A stretch of 36,774 nt of DNA from Silene noctiflora (taxonomy: Eukaryota > Streptophyta > Magnoliopsida > Caryophyllales > Caryophyllaceae), in the NCBI GenBank assembly GCA_009801015.1, contig VHZZ01002635.1:52306-89079 (forward strand), read 5' to 3'. Each line of letters starts with the position of its first letter. The first letter of the stretch is position 1. The notes below the pieces were generated by a model. The model saw only the letters and a program-made list of their open reading frames with translations. It was not told the DNA's origin and made no database searches. Both the position numbers and the translations under genes were made by a program. This document shows positions 9,867 through 21,800 of this stretch, piece after piece.

Positions 9867-12800
9867 GTATGTGTTTTTTCCTTATTTTCTTAATGATTTT
9901 AGTTATATGCAATCAATCAGTCATTTAATCAACTCAAAATATATTCTTTTCTTGGAAATTTGTCAATTGTTGGTTAAGAGCATTTACACATTTCATTTAT
10001 TTAGCTTGCTAACGTATTGCCTTATTTATTTAATTGAGCTAGAAACTCATTGCTTATGACCATTTGGAGGGCGATCCTGGGTTAGAGGGTGGAAAAAATG
10101 CGGCTTTATTTGCCGACATTCTGAGCATCATTTGCAGTTGCGTGGACAATTCTTCCTCTGACAGGCATGTAGCATTTTGCAATCTAAGCACTTGGACAAT
10201 TTCATCGGACTAATTGCTCGTGTCTGCTAACTCTATGTGTGTGTGATTGCAGTACTGTTTTGCAAGTACTAAAAGTACTTCTGACAGCAGTGGCATCAAT
10301 GAAGTTCAGAGGTACGAGAGAGACTATTTTGACACCTTATTGTTTTGATATTTTTGAATATTATACCAACAATCATAGATTTATGAATATACTTATATAA
10401 TTGTATACTACGAGACTTGCTATAGAAGGCTTTGTTCATCCGGGTGTTTTTTATGTTTCCTGTTGAGTTGGTTCTATCTTGGAAGGATTGCAATTGACGA
10501 ATTCAGAAAACTATGTAATGTGCGGAAAATTGTATTTTTGGTTGATTCCACGTGGGATTGGAGAACATATGGTTGGAGAGGATAGTGTGTAGGATTGAGT
10601 TTGCTTCTTGTGTATTTTTTAATTATTATATTTATTTTATTTGGATTATTTTTCACTATAAAATTTCACTTTAATTTTCTTCTTTTATCATTCTTAGTAT
10701 TTGAAGTTTTGAATGATCTGTTATGATGCTGACTACTATTTTTTCACTATTTATTTTGTCTTATTTTTGTAATTGGTCGTCGACAGTTTATTGTTGATGT
10801 TGTATTCCACTTTGCTGCTGATGCTTTGCAAAAAGCACTTCTGCTCCTCTTCGATTTTTTTTTTCCACAAATCATATAACACTTGTAGGACAAGGAGTCC
10901 TTCAAACTACAAATTTTGCAGGAACTGCATAACTTTTTGTTTCCTGTATGTTTGAATTGTTTTTTTTTCCTCCTTTTTTTTTTTCAAATTTACACGGACC
11001 AAGTAACAGTCCTGCATTATTTATGTCTGCTTCAAATGCAGTGCATGGAGAACCTTTGCTTGGAGTCGTAAGAGTATGTTACAACATTGCCCTAAACAGG
11101 TATTCTTTATGATTCTTTGGATTTATATGATATTTAGCAAGATGGAAAAGAGTGAATGATTTGTTTGCTGCCAGATTTAATCATTATAACCACCTAATGA
11201 CTGAACTGGTATGACCAAGCAATCTATGTTGGAGACCCTTACATGCTGTCGCCATAGGGCACCCTTCTTGGCAGGTTTAGCCTGACAACACCCTTCAGGG
11301 CTTGTGAGAGGCTTGCGTTTAGTGCCTGTCCACCGATGAGTACTTCGTATCTCGATATTACCACGTCGACATACGTTGTTCTTATAATCCCTTTTAATCA
11401 AGTGGTAGTTGGCCCATAGCTCTAAGTTACGAGTATGTTTGTGCAATTGTACTGACATGATAATGGTGTATGGCATGATGTTATGGCGCTGCCAGCAAGA
11501 GTCCTATTAATCAAGCGACATCAAAGGCTATGCTGACTCAAATGATTAGCATCATATTTCGGAGAATGGAATCTGATCCGGTATGGAACACGGGGAACTC
11601 AAAATCCTGTTTTTTTTTTTTTTTGTTCTTATCTCCCTTATATCCTCCTCTCCTCTTCTTATCTTCTAAACTTATATCCAAACAAAGGGTAAAGGATTGA
11701 AGTACTGAACATTATCAATATTACAAGCTATGAGTGAGATTTTTTGTATTGCTATTAATTATGTACTGTAATTTGGTTTTAGAATGTCACTCACGAGTCG
11801 AAGGAGTTCCAGGATCAATGTTCCTCTAGTCCTGACACACATACAGGAGATACCTCCACCAGTGGTCCAAAGTTAAATGCAGAAGTTGGCCCTATGGAAG
11901 GTCGAAGTGCGACAGAGACGACTCTTGGAGATGCACTTTCTCAAACCCCGGCAAATGATGCATCTCTTGCATCCGTAGAGGAACTTCAGAATCTTGCAGG
12001 TGGTGCTGATATAAAGGTGCATATTTTAATCAATTCAGTAACATACTCCAATTCCTTTGTGTATTTTACTATTTCTACCTGAGACCTTTTCCTTCCCTTG
12101 ACTCTACATTTGAAGGAATCCTGTATGAAGGAATTAAACTACGTCAGACTTGACAGATAACATTCAATTTGCAGGGTCTGGAGGCCATGCTGGACAAGGC
12201 GGTACACCTTGAAAACGGAGATAAGATAAAACAGTAAGTGTAATTTCGCAGCTGTTGTTTTTTACAATATTTTACTCTTTATTCTTCTCCAGTGGAAGTC
12301 CTTTGCTCAAGTATTGTTTCTTGTTGGTAATGTAATATCAACCTTTTTATGGACAAGTGGGCTGGATCTGGAGAGAATGAGTACAAGCCATCGTGATGCT
12401 CTTCTGCTGTTCCGCACACTTTGCAAGGTCTATATCATAAATGACTTCCTTGTTCATATACAATTTGCTTGTTTCTTGGTTCACGTGTGATTGATTGTTT
12501 GCAGATGGGTATGAAGGAAGACAATGATGAAATTGCGACAAAGACACGTATTCTGTCTCTGGAACTTCTGCAGGTTATTGTTAAATTTTTTGATATGGCT
12601 CTTATGTTTTATTGGCGGTCATCTGGTCTGCTTGTTTAGATGCTTTTGCTTGGCTATCTGATCTCCGGTTATATTTTAAATTTCTTGAACGTTTTTTTAC
12701 TGCATTTCTCTTTACTCTCGTTGTCTTTCTGTTCTTACATTTTTCTCTGTATGTATCAGTTTTTTGGGTCCTAAACTACTTTAAAGCTGTTCATTTTAGG

Positions 12801-15800
12801 GTGTTTGCAGTATTTGTACTCCCCCAATTCTTTGGGGCTGTATTGTTGTTACTTTTGTACTTTATTTAAATTTGGTGGAATATTAAGTGATAAATTTTGA
12901 AAGGTGACAATGAGGCATGAGGTTATGTGGGCCTTTTATTAACTTAATTTGAGACTAAATTGTTTCTGTACTGTATGCTTGTGTTGATAGTTGTCTGGGT
13001 TGCTTTGGTTTTGGGTCATATTGGATTTCGTCTAAGCTTCTGCTGTTTATATGTAACATGTGTATGTGTACTAAAAATGCCTATATGGAATCTAATCTAA
13101 TAGTATTACTTTTGGTGGCAGGGTTTACTGGAAGGTGTCAGCCATGCATTTACTAAAAACTTCCATTTTATTGACTCAGTAAAAGCATATCTTTCCTACA
13201 CTTTGTTGAGGGCATCCGTTTCTTCATCCACTATAATATTCCAGGTAGATCTATTTGCATTATTTGACCCTACGTCCATGGTATTAAATCTTGATCTCAG
13301 AATCGATTGTTGGGATCTGATCTTGGTCCTTGTGCCATGATTCATTAATGTGGCCAGTGCTGCATCAAAATGCCGTCACAGTAACCTTCAAAACGTACGC
13401 TGTTGCAATGTATTGGCACGACCCAGATTTAAAACCATGCCTTCGCCCATTTGGATGTTGTTTTCCATTGGTTCATTATTCTAATAACTAATGGGTTCGT
13501 ATTTTTCTTTTTCCTGATAGCACGCTGCTGGAATATTTGCGGTGCTTTTGCTCCGATTTAGAGAGTCTCTGAAGGTACTTCAGTTTTATTTAATTCAGAT
13601 TTAGGAGCTTGATTTTTGTGTTCTTAACTTCTTATCAATGTTTTTATCGTGTTCTTCAAGGGTGAGATTGGAATCTTCTTTCCATTGATAGTGTTGAGGT
13701 ATTTGGATAATGCGGAGTGCCCTCCTAACCAAAGGTTAAGTGTGTTGAGGTACGAATTCTTATAGTCATATTTTTTAATCTCTTTGCCTTGTCGTTCCGT
13801 GGTGTATTTATCTTGTTTTTATAGCCTTCTCAAAGGTTAGAACTTTTTGTAGGATGCTTGAGAAGGTTTGCAAGGACCCACAGATGCTTGTGGACATATT
13901 TGTTAACTACGACTGTGATCTTGATGCACCAAATCTTTTTGAACGCATGGTAGTAACTGTTTTTTGGAGCCCCATACTGAAATTTATGTGTTGTTTTTTA
14001 ATGTCCTGACATTTGTTCACTTTTGGTAGGTGACTACTTTGTCGAGAATTGCTCAAGGGACTCTAGCTTCAGATCCCAATTCTGTCGCTGCCTCTCAAAG
14101 TGTATCAGTCAAGGGTTCCTCACTTCAGGTAAGTTGGTTGACATTGACCTGTATAGCTTTGGATGATCTTGCTTGCTCTAACTATGATGGTGGGACTGTT
14201 TTGATAATATCCATTCCCAGCCAAGCCAAATGGTCGTTAAACTTTGGTCTACTACATGATGTAAATGGCTCACTAAAATTGTTTGCGCTTATGTACTGGA
14301 AGTAGAAGTTGATCAATGCAATTCCTTATGTAATTTCATTATGGGTCATCCGAAAATAGGCTCTTTGTATTCGCTAAGGCTGCACACATCCGAAATACCT
14401 TACCACGCTAGGGTGGGAGCCTTTTTAAGGCATTGGGATAATGTTGTTATTGTTGTATTTCTGTGTTTTCTGTCCATTTTATTTACCATGCTTTGTTTAA
14501 TGTTGTCGTCGCTTTTTGTTTTGGAATGTAGTTTGGGCCCATGAGATGTTTATATGTAAACTAGGAGTCAGCTAGCTAAAATATCATTATGTTCTTTCCA
14601 ATTTATGGAATTATCACTTCTTGGTAACTCTGCAGTGCCTTGTAAATGTCTTCAAATCACTCGTCGACTGGGAGAAGTCACATAAAGATTCAGAACAGAA
14701 GATGAAGGATGGAAATTCACTGGATGCACGTTCTAGTAAAGACACTGTTGAAATTGAACAGATAGAGGACACATCCAGCGATTTTGAGAAGGCAAAGGCT
14801 CACAAGTCAACTGTGGAAGCTGCAATAGCTCAGGTAAACGTGTTGAAATTGGACACTTGTCTTAAAGTCTCTATCTCTTAATCAGAAACTGAATGGGGAT
14901 AGTTGTTTTCTTCTCCTAAAAAAATGTGTTATCATACAATTCCACTTTAACAGAGCTAAATCTTTATATGACAATTGACAAGTACCAGAATGTGTTAAAT
15001 TGACTCAATTTAGGTGGGCAGGCGGTGATGATGTAATTGAGGGGGGTTGATTAATAATGTTAGATATAGTTTAAAGGACACCAGGGGGGCGACAACCTCG
15101 GACAAAAAGAACACAATTGAGCTGGTTAAATTTACTTGTAAAGAGTTATATGGTTGACGAACTTTTTTTGTTTTCTTTGCACATTTTACGGCTTTCTTTA
15201 GAGGTTCTTATAGAGCATATCTTGTGGGGGTGTAGTTAAAAAGCAAATGGTTCCGACGACTGCCTTACATCGTTTTATTTTCGTGGTCTTATAGTAATGA
15301 TGACATTTAGGAAGATGTATAACTATCATCATCCTATATTATATATTTCCCTGAGATTTCAGATTCATGTGTATGTTTTGGTTTATTCTATGCTGCCACA
15401 GTTTAATCGCCATTCCAGCAAGGGTGTGGAGTATCTAATTACTAACAAGTTGGTGGAGAATACACCTGCTTCTGTAGCCGAGTTTCTAAAGAATACCTCC
15501 AATTTGGACAAGGCAAGATAGTTTAGTCTTCTTTTNNNNNNNNNNNNNNNNNNNNNNNNNNNNNNNNNNNNNNNNNNNNNNNNNNNNNNNNNNNNNNNNN
15601 NNNNNNNNNNNNNNNNNNNNNNNNNNNNNNNNNNNNNNNNNNNNNNNNNNNNNNNNNNNNNNNNNNNNNNNNNNNNNNNNNNNNNNNNNNNNNNNNNNNN
15701 NNNNNNNNNNNNNNNNNNNNNNNNNNNNNNNNNNNNNNNNNNNNNNNNNNNNNNNNNNNNNNNNNNNNNNNNNNNNNNNNNNNNNNNNNNNNNNNNNNNN

Positions 15801-18800
15801 NNNNNNNNNNNNNNNNNNNNNNNNNNNNNNNNNNNNNNNNNNNNNNNNNNNNNNNNNNNNNNNNNNNNNNNNNNNNNNNNNNNNNNNNNNNNNNNNNNNN
15901 NNNNNNNNNNNNNNNNNNNNNNNNNNNNNNNNNNNNNNNNNNNNNNNNNNNNNNNNNNNNNNNNNNNNNNNNNNNNNNNNNNNNNNNNGGGGGGGTCTAC
16001 TTTGTACTTTATGAAGGAATCTCTCAATGTCGTATCGGAAAGCCCATGATAAGCTGGTAGGTTTCTCATATTACGGAGAACATCTTATATTTTTTGTCTA
16101 TTGTTGCTTTATAGTGATAATCAATTCCTAAGTCAGGTGCTTCAGTTTCTTTTTGAGTTTTCTTAACGACAGTTTTACTAGTTCTATCATGATCTTCCTC
16201 CTAAGGCATTTCTAAGGTGTTTTATTAGGGGAGGAGGTGACTTTTAATTCCTGATGGGGGATGTTATTCAAAACACCCATATGGAAAGAGTTTCTTCTTT
16301 ATGTATCATTGTTACGGATTTTCTCCCTTGGTTGATCAACTCATTGGGACTGAGAGGGATTGGATTGATCCTTTCCTAGCCTAGTTCCTTTCACTATTAA
16401 GGTCTGGTAGAAACTGTTCATTGTATTACATATGGGGTTGACAGTACGACCAATATTAGACAAATGCGGCTTATATGAAGGCGAAAAAAAAGCAGCGGTT
16501 GACCAAGCAATGACTCATCATGTCATTGTACGTGCTAAACCATGAAAAACAGGTTTGGGCCGCATCCACAGGGAGGAGAGAGAGCCCACTTCATTAGCTC
16601 AAGGAGGTTCCATACTAAAACCAATTTGGTTTATAGAGTAGTGAACTCCCTCTTCATTTTACCAATGTGGGACGCTCACATGTGGGAAATTCCACAAATA
16701 GGAGCTCTTAACACTCCCTCACATGTGAAGTCTCTTCGAAACCCAGGGCAAAACTGTTTTTTTTTTTTTTTTCTTTTGCTTTTTAAATTTTTTGAGATTT
16801 TTTCTTCTGTTGCTGGCTGTCAACTTGTCACTGATGCTGTATCTCTTCTCTGCAGATATTGTGCAGATAATCCAGCTCTGTTTAAGAATGCAGATACTGC
16901 TTATGTCCTTGCATATGCGGTCATTATGCTGAATACTGATGCTCACAATCCTATGGTTTCAGCTAAAATGTCCAAGGCCGATTTCGTACGTTTGAATTCT
17001 ATGACAGATGCTGAAGAGACCCCACCTACAGAACTTCTAGAGGAGATTTATGATTCTATTGTAAAGGAAGAAATAAAAATGAAAGATGATCGGGTTATCA
17101 TTGGAAAAACGAATCGACAAAAGCCAGAAACTGAAGAAAAAGGGCGCCTTGTTAGCATCCTTAATTTGGCTCTTCCCAGAAGCAAGTCGTCAACAGAAAC
17201 TAAATCCGAGAGTGATGCTATTATTAAGCAAACACAATCTATTTTCCGTAATAGAGGAAGAAAGAGAGGGGTATTTTATACTTCGCAAAGAGTGGAACTC
17301 ATAAGGCCGATGATTGAAGCAGTTGGATGGCCTTTGCTAGCCACATTTTCTGTTATTATGGAGGAAGGAGATAATAAATCAAGGGTTCAACATTGTATGG
17401 AGGGATTTAAAGCAGGAATTCACATCACAAATGTTTTAGGAATGGATACAATGCGTTATGCCTTCTTAACATCATTAGTCAGGTAATTTATGATGTGAAG
17501 CCATTCTTCATTAAAGAATATGGGAACTTCTCTTGATTAAGTGTCTCATTATGCTGTCTAGTTCTGTGCGATGTGTAAAAACAAGCTCACCAACATCTAT
17601 TTGCTCTGCCACTTCCTCGTGTACTGCCTTTTATCCTTCTCATGTTTTTTCATTCTCTTAGATTTTTTGATAAAATTAGTCAGTTTTTCTACTTGCTCCT
17701 TTTGTCACTCTAATTTTCTTTTGAGTTTCCATCGGATTTAATGATTCACTATTTTTTCTTTGTTGAAGTATGATGGAAATATGGAATAAAGAAAAATAGC
17801 TCACTATATAGTCAATCTGCTTATTTCTCTGAATTTTCATTGTGGGTCACCCGGAAACAGCCTGTTCATGTTTTCAACACAGCGGGAAGACAAGACATAG
17901 GATCCCCTTACCTTGTCTTATTTCATGGCACTGGGTGATGTTGCTGGTCTTATGATAATCTCTGGAAAGATGTTGAAATAATGTTTGTTGACATTAATAA
18001 TATCTGTTGCTTGATTATTGGAATGTATAAAAAATTATCTGTAAAACTGGAATGTTTGTCCCTTTTAATTTTTAATCAGGCAAAACCTCGCCATTTCTTT
18101 TTACTCTAATCATCATAGTGAAGAATACAATTTTGTTCCTGGGTGCTGTGTGATTCTAGCCTGGCGCTTAAGCAATGACTGCCTAATAATTATGAGTGTT
18201 CCATTTTTCACAGATTTACTTTCTTGCATGCTCCGAAGGAAATGCGCAGTAAAAATGTTGAAGCCCTACGGACTTTGTTAGCTTTAGGGGAGTCTGATGC
18301 TGATGCTCTTGAGGACACGTGGAATGCTGTTTTGGAATGCATTTCTCGCCTAGAATTCATCACCTCAACTCCTGCTGTTGCTGCAACTGTGATGCAGGCA
18401 TCAAATCAGATCTCCAAAGATGCACTTCTTCAGTCTTTGAGACAATTAGCGGGAAAACCTACAGAACAACTATTCCTAAACAGTGTGAGGCTTCCCAGTG
18501 ATGCAGTAATCGAGTTCTTCACTGCTCTTTGCAGTGTATCAGCAGAAGAACTGAAACAAAATCCTGCTCGTGTTTATAGCCTACAGAAACTTGTTGAAAT
18601 TAGCTATTACAACATGGCGCGTATACGCATGGTAATGCCTTTTAGATGAGATACCTTTTGTTTTCTTTAATCGATTGGTACTTGAAGGAGACTGTACAAC
18701 AACAAATTACCCCAATTTCTCAAGGGCTCCCGTGACGGGGCAAGGGGGTTGGATGCACGCAGCGTTACCCCTTTGTTTATAGCACATAAAAGATTTATTC

Positions 18801-21800
18801 CGAATGACTCGTGTAAATTATGTTGAAAATTGCATCACATGATTTTATTCCACTAGTACAGAATGCACAATGCACAATGCACAGCTAGTTTGGTAAGTCA
18901 TTTTGCTTTGCTCCATCATAATCCAGAACGAGAAAAGTGAGTCGTTGGGTCCATTGAAATGGCAGGGCGATTTCCGGTTGTACTAGTTTTGTAATAAGTA
19001 CTTCTCATTGGGATCACACTTTACAGTAGAAGCCTTACAAATTTTTGAAGTACCCACCTTTTCCTTCATATAATTGGATTTCAAATTGCTTTCAGGTGTG
19101 GGCTAGAATCTGGTCTGTTTTGGCCAATCACTTTATTTTTGCTGGAAGTCATCATGATGAGAAGGTGGCTATGTATGCTATTGATTCATTGAGGCAACTG
19201 GGTATGAAGTACTTGGAGCGTGCTGAACTTGCCAATTTTACTTTCCAAAACGACATTCTGAAACCATTTGTTGTCCTCATGCGAAATAGTCGAAGCGAAT
19301 CCACCCGAAGGCTCATAGTCGATTGTATAGTTCAGGTTTATTATTCTACATTTTCCAGTTTTCCTCCCACCATTATTTTCAATTTTTCATTATTAGCAAT
19401 AACTTAAACTAGCACTCTTTTTTTTTTTTTTTTTTTGATAAACTACTACAATTATAGCGTGCAAGTCATATTGCAGATGATAAAATCCAAGGTGGGAAGT
19501 ATAAAGTCTGGATGGCGAAGTGTATTCATGATTTTCACGGCCGCTGCAGTTGACGAATCAGAGCCGATCGTCGAAAGCGCATTTGAGAATGTGGAGCAGG
19601 GTGAGGCGGAGTGTTATTTCCTCTATATGTATTCTGCTTTCTTTTTTACACGCATTAAGACATGTAATTGAGTGTTATGTGGCATTCATGTGATTCACAG
19701 TGATCCTTGAACATTTTGATCAAGTTGCTGGCGACTGCTTTATGGATTGTGTCAACTGCCTTATTGGGTTCGCCAACAACAAGAGTTCTCACCGTATAAG
19801 TCTGAAGGCTATTGCATTATTGCGTATCTGTGAAGACCGACTTGCTGAGGTTTGTCTCTTTTGTTAACATTTTGTGCATCTTGAATGCCTAGGTTGTGTA
19901 ATATTGTTGTGTCTCCACTCTCCCATGGTAGCTGACTGTATTGTCATTCTTATCTCTTTCTTTTAATTACTAATGTCTCCAATTCTTAAATTATCAAAAG
20001 TCTCTTTTAAGGATCACAAAAGTTTTTTTTTTCTTTGGATGTTGACACAAAAGACCGATACTTCTGAAACTCTGGAACCCTTTTTGATTATTTCGTTAAT
20101 GAATGGCCATGGAATCTCTACATTCTTGTTTTTCTACTATGCTACATGTGAACAAATGATGTTGCATACAAATTTTAAGGTTTAGGTGCCAAGAAGTTGA
20201 ACTATCTCAGCAGTTATTTACATATCTAAATCTGTCAAATTTTTTTCCTTAAAACTTGTACTTCCTGTTTTTCTGCGATGTTCCTACATGTGAACACATC
20301 ATTTTTACATATACTGAGGAGAGTTTTACAAAGAAAGAATCATTAGTGGTTGATTGAGTAATTTGTAAAAGAAAATTACAATATATTGGGAGTTGAAACA
20401 TTGCAACTAGGAGGAACAAGCAAACACAGTGAACAGAAAGTGAGATTAAAATGATATTAAAAATGGATCTCTTTTTTCTCAATGTTTGATGATATTGCTT
20501 ATGGTGATAGCTATGCCAACAATCGAAAATAGTTCTTTAGTTATGAGAACTGTCTTTGATATTTTTGCCTTTGCTTTTTTTTTTTTTTTTTGCTGAAAGA
20601 GGGTTGATTTTTGTGAGCTGTCAGGGTCTTGTACCTGGTGGTGCTCTGAAGCCTATTGATGTAAGTCTGGATGAAAATTATGACGTGACTGAGCATTACT
20701 GGTTCCCAATGCTAGCGGGTTTGTCAGACCTGACATCAGATTCAAGGGTCGAGGTCAGAAACTGTGCCTTGGAAGTGCTTTTTGATCTGTTGAATGAGAG
20801 AGGTAGCAAGTTTTCTCCGACCTTCTGGGAGAGTATTTTCCGCCGAGTCCTATTCCCTATCTTTGACCATGTAAGACATGCTGGAAAGGAGACCTCACTG
20901 ATTTCCGATGATGAGTGGCTCCATGAGACCTGTATTCACTCGCTACAGTTGCTGTGTAATCTCTTTAACACTTTCTACAAGGTATGCCGTGTTTTTACCT
21001 TTCCCTTTGAATTGCGTTGATGGAGGAACCATTAACAGTATATTGGTCTTAGATGTTGCTCTGTACATTGGTTTGTTATCTGAATTTGGGAAAGATGCTT
21101 TATTTCTTTGTTTATTCTTCTGTCTTTCCCTGTTCTGGTGCTGCTATGCTATTTCCATTCTGATATCCCATACTGCTATAGTCTTTACATAATATTTTAT
21201 TGCCCAATGGCCAATGCATATGCCTGCTTGGCTTTGTTAGTCCTTAACTTTGTATCTATCCTCTGTGTTGGTGGGAAATCTAGTTTTTCCAAGTCCAGTC
21301 AGAGTCACTTGATGATTTTGACAGTGAGTTCTGGCATGAATAGGACTGCACACGAAAATATTCTTCCTCCTCCATGTTGACCAGTGTCTTTATGCCCTTT
21401 ATTGAGAGCTGCTGACAAATCTTCACCTTCTGCTAGTCAGAATCACTCTTAGTCTACTTTATTCATTTTGTCATTTCGCTAATTAGTTTATCAACATTTT
21501 GCCAGTTCGCCACTCGTCCCATTACTACTGAGTTTTCTCCAAGTTTGTTACAGAAGTGTCTAGATGCCACATCTATAATACTGTACAGTGTTTATCCTGT
21601 CAGTCTGGACTCTGGAGTAACCTTAATTAATACTTTCTCCGTTTTTTAGTGATGTTCCCATTTGTTGAATATATGTGAGGATTATTTTAATGAAATGGGA
21701 ACATCATTAAAAAGCGGAGGAAGTATCACACACTTGGATTCAGCTACATACTTGGCAGAAATTTCTGTTTCCATTAGAGCATTTCTCTATGCAATCACAA

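Noticed and set aside
10169..10170. GT donor alternative for intron 4
   Set aside because: It adds four bases and destroys the conserved reading frame of exon 5.
11177..11476. 99-codon minus-strand ORF in BIG5 intron 6
   Set aside because: It is unusual in GC content, but no motif could be recognised. It is kept only as an unassigned block.
15383..16069. 228-codon minus-strand ORF
   Set aside because: Most of it is the run of N, and the rest is antisense to BIG5 exon 18.
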